A stretch of 22,353 bases of DNA from Clostridiales bacterium (GTDB lineage Bacteria; Bacillota_A; Clostridia; Oscillospirales; Oscillospiraceae): positions 1 to 22,353 of the forward strand of contig JALFGI010000074.1 of assembly GCA_022777455.1 (NCBI GenBank). Direction: 5' to 3'. The notes below the pieces were generated by a model, which was not told the origin of the DNA, made no database searches, and saw nothing but the letters and a program-made list of their open reading frames with translations. The translations under genes and the position numbers were made by a program. Shown one piece after another: positions 15,929 to 22,318 of this stretch. Position 1 is the stretch's first letter; every line of letters starts with the position of its first letter.

Positions 15929-16219
15929 ATGAACGAAAAAATTACAGCCCACCCCCAAAAAGAAGAACGGGAGAAAGTCCTGAAGGAGATTCGGCAGCTT
16001 GAAAACCGAAAGAAGATTTTGGAGAACAAGCAGCGGAACGAAGAACGCAGGGTTCGCACCCGCCGCCTGATTGAGCGCGGAGCCATTTTGGAGGGGATTT
16101 TCCCGCTGGCTCCCGACCTTTCCGGCGCGGAGGTCAAAACATTTCTGATTGCCCTGTCCCATCTTCCGGGGGCTGCAGAACTGGCCGCAAAACTGCCGAA
16201 ATCCGGGGACACGCCATAA
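15929..16219 (+). CDS. DUF3847-like small basic protein
   Basis: A 96-residue charged protein: a helical, lysine/arginine-rich N-terminus (EEREKVLKEIRQLENRKKILENKQRNEERRVRTRRLIERGAILEGIFP) and a shorter C-terminal helix (EVKTFLIALSHLPGAAELAAKL). This fits my memory of DUF3847, found next to relaxase genes on Firmicute mobile elements. The R-x-R-R-L-I-E-R-G-A motif also resembles accessory Mob/TraM-type relaxosome proteins. It sits directly ahead of oriT and the relaxase, so a relaxosome accessory role is plausible but unproven. The start at 15929 follows AAAGAGG. Confidence 0.8.
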   Translation: MNEKITAHPQKEEREKVLKEIRQLENRKKILENKQRNEERRVRTRRLIERGAILEGIFPLAPDLSGAEVKTFLIALSHLPGAAELAAKLPKSGDTP

Positions 16220-16221
16220 GT

Positions 16222-16275
16222 CCCTTGTTTACAAGGGCGCACTTATACACCGTTGCCGGTGTCGTGCGCCCTGCC
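16222..16275 (-). other. Origin of transfer (oriT), RSF1010/MOBQ-like
   Basis: Read on the minus strand, bases 16245 to 16233 give TAAGTGCGCCCTT, the conserved nic core of the RSF1010/R1162 (MOBQ) group. It is preceded by a hairpin ACACCG-GCAA-CGGTGT (16062 numbering not used; plus-strand arms 16247-16252 and 16257-16262), the same layout as in RSF1010. By analogy the nick would fall between 16238 and 16237 on the minus strand. Just beyond the nick is a near-perfect palindrome CCCTTGT-TT-ACAAGGG (16222-16237). A second copy of the core, TGCGCCCT, lies in the opposite direction at 16265-16272. The site is directly upstream of the MOBQ relaxase gene. The rest of the 16220-16405 gap holds no supported gene. 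Confidence 0.8.
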
Positions 16276-16405
16276 GGGGCTGTTGCGTACTTCGTCCGCG
16301 ATGGGAAGCTACGCTCCCCAAACCCCTTGTGCGCTCTGCGCAGCCAGACACCCGCTTTGCGTTTGTCCGGCTCCACAGAGCCTGTTATCCCCTCACTGAA
16401 AGGAG

Positions 16406-17851
16406 GTGTTCCCCATAGATTTCTGTCATATCCCCGTTAGTATCATCAAGCGCAGCGAGGGCCGTTCTGCCGTTGCCGCAGCTGCTTACCGCAGCGGAAC
16501 CAAGCTGACAAATGAATGGGACGGAATGACCCACGACTACACCCGGAAAGGCGGCATTGTCCATGCGGAGATCATGCTGCCTGCCCACGCGCCGCCGGAA
16601 TTTGCAGACCGATCTATCCTCTGGAACAGCGTGGAGCAAATCGAGAAAGCAAGGGACAGCCAGCTTGCCCGCGAGATTGAAGCAGCCCTGCCCCGTGAAC
16701 TGTCCGGCGAACAGCAGCTTGCCCTTGTGCGTGCCTATGTGAAGGACAACTTTGTAGACAAAGGAATGTGCGCCGACTTTGCTATCCATGACAAGGGAAC
16801 CGGCAACCCTCATGTCCATATCATGCTGACGCTCCGGCCTCTGAAAGAAAATGGACAGTGGGGCGCAAAGTGCCGCAAGGCATACGATCTGGACGAGAAT
16901 GGACAGCGTATCCCGGATGGGAAAGGCGGTTGGAAAAATCATCGTGAGGATACAACCGATTGGAACGATAAAGGAAATGTGGAGATTTGGCGGGCAGCGT
17001 GGGCAGCCTACACCAACCGGGCGCTGGAATCTGCCGGTAGACCGGAGCGCATTGACCACCGCAGCTACAAGCGACAGGGCATTGATAAAATCCCCTCTGT
17101 TCACCTGGGGCCAGCGGCCAGCCAGATGGAGAAACGCGGTATCCGCACCGACAAGGGAGAAGTCAACCGGCAGATCGCCGCCGAAAACAAGCTGCTCAAG
17201 GAAATCAAGGCCCGCATTACCCGCCTCTACAACTGGTCTAAAGCCGAGGCGGAGAAGCCGGAGAGCCAGCAGGCCAGCGTGATGGACTTGTGGGAGGCCC
17301 AGCAGCAGCTCAAGCGGCCCGACACCCGTACCGGCAAAATCCGGGCTTTGCAGGAAAGCGCTGCACTATTCAGCTTTTTGCAGGCAAACGGCATCCAGTC
17401 TATGCAGCAGCTTCATGAAAAAATCGCTGATATGAACAGCCGTTACTATGACCTGCGCGGAAAGATCGTCAAGGCCGAGCGCCGGATCACTACCCTTACC
17501 GAGCGCGGGGAGATGTGGGAACAGTACAACCAGTACAAGTCCATCCACAAGCAGCTTGCCAAAGTAAAGCCGGAAAAACGGGAACAGTTTGAACAGCGCC
17601 ACAGCCGGGAACTGATCCTGTATGACGCAGCGGCCCGGTATCTGAAAGAACTGAAAGACAGCGGCGAGGCAATCACCCCAAAGGCATGGCAGCTGGAAAT
17701 TGACCAGCTGGCCGCTGGAAAGCAGACGGACACGCTTGCCATGAAATCCATGCGGGAGGATTTGAAAGCAGTGGAACGGCTCCGCAAAACCGCCGAGCAG
17801 CTGTCCAGACAGGAACGGGACAAGTCTCACGACCGGGAGCCGGAGCGGTAA
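16406..17851 (+). CDS. MobA/MobL-family relaxase (MOBQ)
   Basis: A relaxase of about 480 residues that should nick oriT and lead the DNA strand into a recipient. Motifs: the N-terminal active-site region FCHIPVSIIKRSEGRSAVAAAAYRSGTKL; then the metal-binding HDKGTGNPHVHIMLTLRPL near residue 130; then NKGNVEIWRAAWAAYTNRAL. The C-terminal ~200 residues are charged coiled coil. The family start motif expects ATG at 16415, where ATA stands, eight bases after AGGAGG (16401-16406). The only canonical in-frame start nearby, GTG at 16406, overlaps that ribosome site. So the true start is either a rare AUA or this GTG. The gene follows oriT and needs a helper mating channel. Confidence 0.93.
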   Translation: MFPIDFCHIPVSIIKRSEGRSAVAAAAYRSGTKLTNEWDGMTHDYTRKGGIVHAEIMLPAHAPPEFADRSILWNSVEQIEKARDSQLAREIEAALPRELSGEQQLALVRAYVKDNFVDKGMCADFAIHDKGTGNPHVHIMLTLRPLKENGQWGAKCRKAYDLDENGQRIPDGKGGWKNHREDTTDWNDKGNVEIWRAAWAAYTNRALESAGRPERIDHRSYKRQGIDKIPSVHLGPAASQMEKRGIRTDKGEVNRQIAAENKLLKEIKARITRLYNWSKAEAEKPESQQASVMDLWEAQQQLKRPDTRTGKIRALQESAALFSFLQANGIQSMQQLHEKIADMNSRYYDLRGKIVKAERRITTLTERGEMWEQYNQYKSIHKQLAKVKPEKREQFEQRHSRELILYDAAARYLKELKDSGEAITPKAWQLEIDQLAAGKQTDTLAMKSMREDLKAVERLRKTAEQLSRQERDKSHDREPER

Positions 17852-17928
17852 GGGCTACCGCGTTTCACGACATACTTTTGCACACAGAAAAACCGCCGTA
17901 CAGGTTTCCCCATACAGCGGCAGACTGT

Positions 17929-18219
17929 TTATTTGCCGAACAAGTCGCTGTGTGTGCCGGTGCGGGCCAGCGTCAGCACCAGAACATCATCTTCTATGCG
18001 GTAGACAAGCAGCCAGTCCGGGAGAATGTGACATTCTCGATGGCCTGCCCAATCGCCAGACAGGTCATGGTCACGGTTCTTATCCGGCAGCGGTTCGCCC
18101 ATTGCCAGCAATGCTACGACCTGCTCCAGCAGTTCGATCTTCAAGCCACGCTTGATGGCTCGTTTGTAGTCTTTTTTGAAACTGGTCGTGTACTTGACGG
18201 TATATTTGGTTTCTTTCAT
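17929..18219 (-). CDS. yafQ: YafQ/RelE-family mRNA-cleaving toxin
   Basis: A 96-residue basic toxin of a type II toxin-antitoxin system. It contains the RelE/YafQ fold landmarks: YTTSFKKDYKRAIKRG, LPDKNRDHDLSGDWAGHRECHILPDWLLVYRI, and LVLTLARTGTHSDLFG at the end. The H, D, H and final residues around DHDL, RECHI and THSDLF correspond to the active site of YafQ. Its ATG overlaps the antitoxin stop codon (ATGA at 18219-18216), so the two are translated together. It is on the strand opposite to the rest of the IME. Such pairs stabilise mobile elements in the population. Confidence 0.93.
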   Translation of the reverse strand: MKETKYTVKYTTSFKKDYKRAIKRGLKIELLEQVVALLAMGEPLPDKNRDHDLSGDWAGHRECHILPDWLLVYRIEDDVLVLTLARTGTHSDLFGK

Positions 18220-18494
18220 CTTTTCAGGTCGGCAAATAACTCGTCAAGGTCATTGTAGCCCTTTACAGACGGGTCTTTTGCAATCCTTTCCGCTTCCAGC
18301 ATGGCAGCAACCGTTTCTTTGTTCGGCTGTTCCAGCTTTACTTCAAAGGGAATGCCGCCTTCACGAAGCGACTGGCGCACAAAGATGTTAAACGCCGTAG
18401 TCAGGTTCATGCCAAGCTCAGTAAACAGTGCGTCCGCCTGCGCTTTCAAATCTGCGTCCATGCGGATACTGATGTTTGTGGTATTTCCAGCCAT
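18216..18494 (-). CDS. dinJ: RelB/DinJ-family antitoxin
   Basis: A 92-residue antitoxin with an N-terminal ribbon-helix-helix DNA-binding domain (NISIRMDADLKAQADALFTELGMNLTTAFNIFVRQSLREGGIPFEV), the RelB/DinJ signature. The acidic C-terminus (DPSVKGYNDLDELFADLKR) should wrap the toxin. The start at 18494 follows AAAGGGG on the minus strand; an upstream in-frame ATG adds 30 residues that are promoter DNA. It is first in the operon and very likely autoregulates by binding the repeats at 18535-18565. Confidence 0.93.
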   Translation of the reverse strand: MAGNTTNISIRMDADLKAQADALFTELGMNLTTAFNIFVRQSLREGGIPFEVKLEQPNKETVAAMLEAERIAKDPSVKGYNDLDELFADLKR

Positions 18495-18506
18495 ACGATC
18501 AACCCC

Positions 18507-18570
18507 TTTCTGCTGGCAATTATAGTATATGCCATTTGCACGAAGAAAACAATACTTTGCACGAATTTTT
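18507..18570 (-). promoter_or_regulatory. Promoter and operator repeats of the toxin-antitoxin pair
   Basis: On the minus strand TTGTTT, 17 nt, TATACT (with TATAAT just after) lies about 35 nt before the antitoxin. Two identical 10-mers, TTCGTGCAAA on the minus strand (18544-18535 and 18565-18556), are spaced 21 bp start to start, two helix turns, and flank the -35 hexamer. They are good candidates for DinJ-YafQ binding. Confidence 0.6.
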
Positions 18571-18620
18571 AACAATAAATTCATTTAAGGAGGTTACACG
18601 CTTTATGAAAGAAATCATTT

Positions 18621-19018
18621 ATGAAGAACAACAAGACTGAACCTATCCCTGTCATGGATTACCGCCAGTATCGCAGAGCGCGGAGGCTGGTGCATGAGTG
18701 CTGCAACTACATCGACGGAAACTGTATCGCTCTGACGATGGGGAGGAATGTGTCTGTGTCCAGTCTATTTCCTACTCCCTGTTGTGCAGGTGGTTTCGGG
18801 CGGCGGTATTACCGCAGGATAAGGAACTGGAAACGGCGCTGTTCCACCGGATGAATGCGAAGAGGTGCGCCGTATGTAGGGCGCTGTTTACCCCCGGTTC
18901 CAACCGGGCCAAATACTGCCCGGAATGTGCCGCACGCATGAAGCGGGTCAACGCCGCAAAGCGCAAGCGAAAACAACGGGAGAAATGTCACGCTTTAGGG
19001 GATGAAAAACCCTTGTAA
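18621..19018 (+). pseudogene. Cys-rich VLP-domain protein, frameshifted
   Basis: The family (called cysteine-rich VLP in databases; found on Firmicute mobile elements, role unknown) is recognisable in two frames. The first (from 18621) reads YRQYRRARRLVHECCNYIDGNCIAL. The second continues from 18734 as DDGEECVCVQSISYSLLCRWFRAAVLPQDKELE and then the CAVC ... YCPEC zinc-like motif to 19018. One G is missing after CTG at 18732-18734 relative to the expected CTG GAC. There is no obvious slippery site, so mutation or sequencing error is more likely than programmed shifting. AAGGAGG at 18587-18593 precedes an 11-codon frame (18605-18640) that overlaps the start. Confidence 0.8.
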
Positions 19019-19032
19019 ATCAAGGCTTTTTT
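19011..19032 (+). terminator. Terminator after the Cys-rich gene
   Basis: CCTTG-TAAAT-CAAGG (19011-19025) is followed by CTTTTTT. The stem is short but the T-run is good. It overlaps the last codons of the Cys-rich gene. Confidence 0.6.
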
Positions 19033-19131
19033 CGAGGGTGTCAAAGGCAGGCTGATAGATTTATCTTCCGACCCCTAAAACGGCCTTAAAATGCGTATAG
19101 AATCCCCAGAGAACCCCCAAGGAGGAACCCT

Positions 19132-19866
19132 ATGTCAGACAACCGAAAATATTATTACCTGAAACTCAAAGAAAGCTATTTTGACGATGACTCCATCGTG
19201 CTGCTGGAAAGTATGCCGGACGGTGTGCTGTACTCCAACATCCTGCTCAAGCTGTATCTGAAATCCCTGAAACACGGCGGGCGGCTCCAGCTTGACGAGA
19301 ATATCCCCTACACGGCGCAGATGATCGCCACCATCACCCGCCAGCAGATCGGCACTGTGGAGAGGGCCTTGCAAATCTTCCTGAAGCTGGGCCTTGTGGA
19401 AGTGCTGGACAGCGGCACCTTCTACATGAGCAATATTGAACTGCTGATCGGCCAGTCCTCCACCGAGGCCGAGCGAAAGCGGGCGGCGAGGCTCCAAAAC
19501 AAGGCTCTTTCCACGCCCCGGACAAACGGCGGACATTTGTCCGACATTCGTCCACCAGAGATAGAGATAGAGTTAGAGAAAGAGATAGAGATAAAGAGAG
19601 AGATAGAGAAGGGACGCTCCGCCCGCGCCTATGGCCGTTACCAGAATGTTTTCCTGACGGACGAGGAAATGGCAGACTTGCAGGCCAGCTTTCCTGCTGT
19701 ATGGGAACAGTACATCGAAAAGCTGTCCGAGTACATGGCTTCTACCGGCAAGCGGTATCAGAGCCATGCAGCAACCATCCGGCGCTGGGCCGGTGAGGAC
19801 GCGAAGAAAGTAGCCCCGCCCACCCGCAACCGGGATTACAGCGTAAAGGAGGATGAAACCGTATGA
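19132..19866 (+). CDS. Phage replisome-organizer-like replication protein
   Basis: A 244-residue protein. The N-terminal domain, YYYLKLKESYFDDDSIVLLESMPDGVLYSNILLKLYLKSLKHGGRL (residues 6-52), is the phage replisome organizer fold, a winged helix that binds an origin. ITRQQIGTVERALQIFLKLGLVEV continues the same domain. A low-complexity acidic/basic linker (EIEIELEKEIEIKREIEK, about 142-160) follows, then a C-terminal domain (LQASFPAVWEQYIEKLSEYMASTGKRYQSHAATIRRW). AAGGAGG precedes the ATG. The stop overlaps the start of a DnaC-like loader (ATGA). Together they probably replicate the excised circle. Confidence 0.88.
   Translation: MSDNRKYYYLKLKESYFDDDSIVLLESMPDGVLYSNILLKLYLKSLKHGGRLQLDENIPYTAQMIATITRQQIGTVERALQIFLKLGLVEVLDSGTFYMSNIELLIGQSSTEAERKRAARLQNKALSTPRTNGGHLSDIRPPEIEIELEKEIEIKREIEKGRSARAYGRYQNVFLTDEEMADLQASFPAVWEQYIEKLSEYMASTGKRYQSHAATIRRWAGEDAKKVAPPTRNRDYSVKEDETV
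19558..19612 (+). repeat. Imperfect GAGATA-type hexanucleotide tract
   Basis: Bases 19558-19612 are made of repeated AGAGATAGAGATA-like units with small variations (GTTAGA, AAAGAG, ATAAAG). They encode the EIEIELEKEIEIKREIE linker of the replication protein. Gain or loss of six bases would keep the frame, so length may vary between strains. Confidence 0.8.
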
Positions 19867-20726
19867 TTGAGATTACCGCAGAAATCCGGGCGCTGATCGA
19901 CAAGGCAGCCGCCGGTGTGGAACTGGCCGGGGACGAGTACATAGACCCGGCAGACGGCCTTATTCACTGTAAGAAGTGCGGCGGCCAGAGGCAGACCGTT
20001 GTGCCATGCTTTGGGAAATCCGGCTACTTTATGCCGCGCTGCATCTGCCAGTGCCAGCGGGAGGCTGAGGAGCAGCGCAAGGCTGCTGAAGAACGGCAGC
20101 GCCGCATGGAGCGTATCAAACGCCGAAAGGCACAGGGCTTGCAAGACCGTTATCTGTATGACTACACATTTTCCAATGATAACGGGCAAAACCCATTGAT
20201 GGACAAGGCTCATGCCTATGTGGAGAACTGGAAAGAAGCATATAAAAACAACACCGGCCTGCTGTTGTTCGGGGATGTAGGAACCGGCAAGTCCTTTTTC
20301 GCCGGTTGTATTGCCAACGCCCTGCTTGACCGGGATGTGCCGGTGCTGATGACGAACTTCCCCACCATCCTGAACCGCCTGACGGGGATGTTCTCTGAGG
20401 ACAGGTCGGAGTTTATTGCCAGCTTTGACGAGTATGACCTGCTTATCATTGACGATCTGGGAGTAGAGCGCAGTACCGAATATGCTATGGAGCAGATGTT
20501 TTTCGTCATCGACAGCCGCTACCGCAGCCGCAGGCCCATGATTATCACAACAAACTTGAAACTGTCCGAGCTGAAAAACCCGCCTGATCTGGCCCACGCC
20601 CGTATCTATGACCGTATTCTGGAACGGTGTGCGCCGATCCTCTTTGACGGGAAGAACTTTCGGGAGGAAAACGCCGGAGCCACCAGGCGGGCGGCCAAAG
20701 ACCTTGTGAACCGTAAGCATGAGTAA
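19863..20726 (+). CDS. DnaC-like helicase-loader ATPase
   Basis: A 287-residue AAA+ protein. The N-terminal part has a possible zinc site (CKKCGG ... C-F-G ... CICQC, residues 38-60) and a charged helix. The ATPase part has Walker A GDVGTGKS (near 136-143), Walker B DLLIIDDLGVE, sensor MIITTNL and the arginine-finger region ARIYDRILERC. It resembles IstB/DnaC loaders that deliver the replicative helicase. It starts within the stop codon of the replisome-organizer gene, so they are coupled and likely act together at the origin. The stop lies ahead of TnpW. Confidence 0.93.
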   Translation: MIEITAEIRALIDKAAAGVELAGDEYIDPADGLIHCKKCGGQRQTVVPCFGKSGYFMPRCICQCQREAEEQRKAAEERQRRMERIKRRKAQGLQDRYLYDYTFSNDNGQNPLMDKAHAYVENWKEAYKNNTGLLLFGDVGTGKSFFAGCIANALLDRDVPVLMTNFPTILNRLTGMFSEDRSEFIASFDEYDLLIIDDLGVERSTEYAMEQMFFVIDSRYRSRRPMIITTNLKLSELKNPPDLAHARIYDRILERCAPILFDGKNFREENAGATRRAAKDLVNRKHE

Positions 20727-20769
20727 TTTTTTGCCGGGCGGCACAGACCCGTTCGGAGAAAGGAGCGCC

Positions 20770-20964
20770 ATGAACAAAGAACCCCGTACTATGCAGGTGG
20801 CAGACGCCGCTACTGCGTCCAGAGCGCCGGAAAACACGCCAGCGATGGTAAAGAAAATCGGCAAGACAACCTACAAGGTTCATGTCCATTTCAGCAATAC
20901 CAGCACAGAAACCATGAGCGATAAAATCAAGCGTATGCTCAAAAATGAAATTCAGCAGATGTGA
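20770..20964 (+). CDS. tnpW: TnpW-like transposon-encoded small protein
   Basis: This 64-residue protein resembles TnpW of Tn4451-like elements: KKIGKTTYKVHVHFSNTSTETMSDKIKRMLKNEI. The role is unknown. AAAGGAG stands just ahead of the ATG at 20770. A longer reading from 20719 would overlap the end of the DnaC-like gene by ATG-in-stop coupling and add 17 residues (MSNFLPGGTDPFGERSA); the shorter start is preferred. Confidence 0.75.
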   Translation: MNKEPRTMQVADAATASRAPENTPAMVKKIGKTTYKVHVHFSNTSTETMSDKIKRMLKNEIQQM

Positions 20965-21042
20965 AAGACTGATAAACGAAGCCGCCTTGTGCTAAACTGA
21001 TGATGGTACACGCCAAAACTTTTAGCCAAGGAGGACATGAAA

Positions 21043-21408
21043 ATGCTGTACACAGAAAAAGAGAAAAATGAGATTGAGCGCGTCCGTAAAGTGTTCGAGA
21101 AACACATCCAACAAATGACTGCTTATGATTTGGTTTGGTCGGACAAGGTCGGCTATGTGTGGCTGGCAATATCTATCGACCCAGTCTATATTGATACCGG
21201 CAACTGGATAGAGTCCGCTGCTGGCCTTTGTTATGAGTGCTTGAATGATATAGCACTGGATGTTTTTGGAATAACCGGAAACGACCATGATTTCGAGGAC
21301 GCCGATCCGCTGGAACTGGCCGAGATTAAGCGGCGCTGGAAACCCTATATCGGCCAACTGCCGGAATATGCGTACCTTTGCGACGAACTGTTAAGCAGGA
21401 GCAAATAA
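21043..21408 (+). CDS. Small conserved-looking protein, function unknown
   Basis: A 121-residue soluble acidic protein (MLYTEKEKNEIERVRKVFEKHIQQMTAYDLVWSDKVGYVWLAISID ... PYIGQLPEYAYLCDELL). No known domain is recognised. AAGGAGG (21028-21034) lies eight nt before the ATG at 21043, which is preferred to the ATG at 21037 only two nt from it. It is the last gene of the IME and is followed by a strong terminator and the right end. Codon use looks like that of the neighbouring IME genes. Confidence 0.75.
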   Translation: MLYTEKEKNEIERVRKVFEKHIQQMTAYDLVWSDKVGYVWLAISIDPVYIDTGNWIESAAGLCYECLNDIALDVFGITGNDHDFEDADPLELAEIKRRWKPYIGQLPEYAYLCDELLSRSK

Positions 21409-21417
21409 CCCATCCGC

Positions 21418-21457
21418 AAAAGTGTCAGGAGCTAAAATCTGCTTCTGGCACTTTTTT
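21418..21457 (+). terminator. Rho-independent terminator near the IME right end
   Basis: AAAAGTGTCAGGAGC (21418-21432) pairs with GCTTCTGGCACTTTT (21441-21455) with two G-U pairs, then T6. It keeps IME transcription from entering virD4 and insulates the end promoter half. Confidence 0.85.
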
Positions 21458-21489
21458 GTGGCTTTTTTGTGAATTTGATTAAAAAGTCC

Positions 21490-21495
21490 TTGACA
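21490..21495 (+). promoter_or_regulatory. Outward -35 half of the predicted circle-junction promoter
   Basis: A perfect TTGACA points out of the right end, 10 bp before the crossover GG. In the integrated state the sequence 17 nt downstream (CGGCAA in virD4) is not a -10. In the circle it joins TATGCT from the left end at 17-nt spacing. Confidence 0.65.
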
Positions 21496-21505
21496 ATTTG
21501 TCTCT

Positions 21506-22306
21506 GGTAAAACGGCAAAGAGTATTCTGATTTCCTGCGGTGCGAGACTTGCTCCCTTCGATATTCAGGAAGTCCGGGACATTACAGCCTATGACGAATT
21601 GCAGTTAGATACCCTCGGAGACAAGAAAACAGCACTGTTCCTGATTATGTCGGATACGGATGCGACTTTTAATTTCCTGATCTCCATGATTTATACCCAG
21701 CTGTTCAATCTGCTTTGTGAGAAAGCAGATGATGTGTACGGCGGCAGACTTCCGGTTCATGTGCGCTGTCTGATTGACGAAGCGGCAAATATCGGTCAGA
21801 TTCCCAATCTGGAAAAGCTGTTTGCGACCATCCGGAGTCGTGAAATATCTGCCTGTCTCGTCCTTCAGGCACAGTCTCAGCTGAAAGCCATTTATAAGGA
21901 CAATTCAGACACCATCATTGGCAACATGGATTCCCGTATTTTCCTCGGCGGTTCTGAGCCGACCACGCTGAAAGAGTTGAATCAGGCACTTGGAAAAGAG
22001 ACCATCGACACCTACAACACTTCAAATACCAGAGGCAACAGCCCATCCTACGGCATGAATTATCAGAAGCTGGGGAAAGACCTTGCGACCGTGGATGAGC
22101 TGGCAGTTCTGGATGGTGGTAAGTGCATCTTGCAGCTGCGTGGTGTGAGACCGTTTCTGTCTGACAAGTACGATCTGACACAGCATCCGAACTATAAGTA
22201 CACATCAGACTACGACAAAAAGAATGAGTTCAACATCGAACAGTTTCTGAGTCGTAGATTGAAATTAAAGGCAGGTGATGAATTTGTAGTAGTCGATGCC
22301 GATTAA
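21506..22306 (+). CDS. virD4: VirD4-type coupling protein, 3' part after the IME
   Basis: The frame resumes at the crossover as GKTAKSILISCGARLAPFDIQEVRDITAYDELQLDTLGDKKTALFLIMSD. It then holds the Walker B/ATPase core VRCLIDEAANIGQIPNLEKLFATIRSR, ACLVLQAQSQLKAIYKDN, and the C-terminal LNQALGKETIDTYNTSNTRG ... LRGVRPFLSDKYDLTQHPNYKYTSDYDKKNEF. No start codon with a ribosome site is present near the junction; the first ATG reading (21599) lacks one, so this part is probably not translated unless the IME leaves. Joined to the earlier parts, it gives a frame of more than 520 codons within the window. Confidence 0.92.
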   Translation, partial: GKTAKSILISCGARLAPFDIQEVRDITAYDELQLDTLGDKKTALFLIMSDTDATFNFLISMIYTQLFNLLCEKADDVYGGRLPVHVRCLIDEAANIGQIPNLEKLFATIRSREISACLVLQAQSQLKAIYKDNSDTIIGNMDSRIFLGGSEPTTLKELNQALGKETIDTYNTSNTRGNSPSYGMNYQKLGKDLATVDELAVLDGGKCILQLRGVRPFLSDKYDLTQHPNYKYTSDYDKKNEFNIEQFLSRRLKLKAGDEFVVVDAD

Positions 22307-22318
22307 AGGAGGGTCTTA

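Larger units (their letters stand above)
3165..21507 (+). mobile_element. Integrative mobilizable element of the Tn4451/Tn6104 style, inserted in virD4
   Basis: The boundaries come from the virD4 frame: upstream GCT GCC GG and downstream GGT AAA ACG GCA join in frame through a shared GG (3165-3166 and 21506-21507). This is what a large serine recombinase with a two-base crossover would leave. The element has a recombinase at its left end, TnpV- and TnpW-like proteins, rep-type genes, an oriT and a MOBQ relaxase, but no mating-pair genes. It therefore needs a helper conjugative element. Unit length is about 18,341 bp, including an internal IS21 element. The choice of GG as crossover dinucleotide is inference. 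Confidence 0.88.

Noticed and set aside
18730..18740. Programmed frameshift in the Cys-rich gene
   Set aside because: There is no slippery heptamer and no stimulatory hairpin was seen; a missing G is simpler.
19558..19612. Repeat tract considered as a CRISPR array
   Set aside because: The units are about six bases with no spacers, inside a coding gene; no cas gene is present.
19836..20864. 342-codon minus-strand frame
   Set aside because: It is antisense to the DnaC-like gene, which has full Walker motifs; the minus frame has no domain and no ribosome site.
21490..21530. TTGACA at the IME right end as a promoter for virD4 3' part in the integrated state
   Set aside because: No -10-like hexamer at 16-19 nt downstream and no ribosome site with a start codon near the resumed frame.
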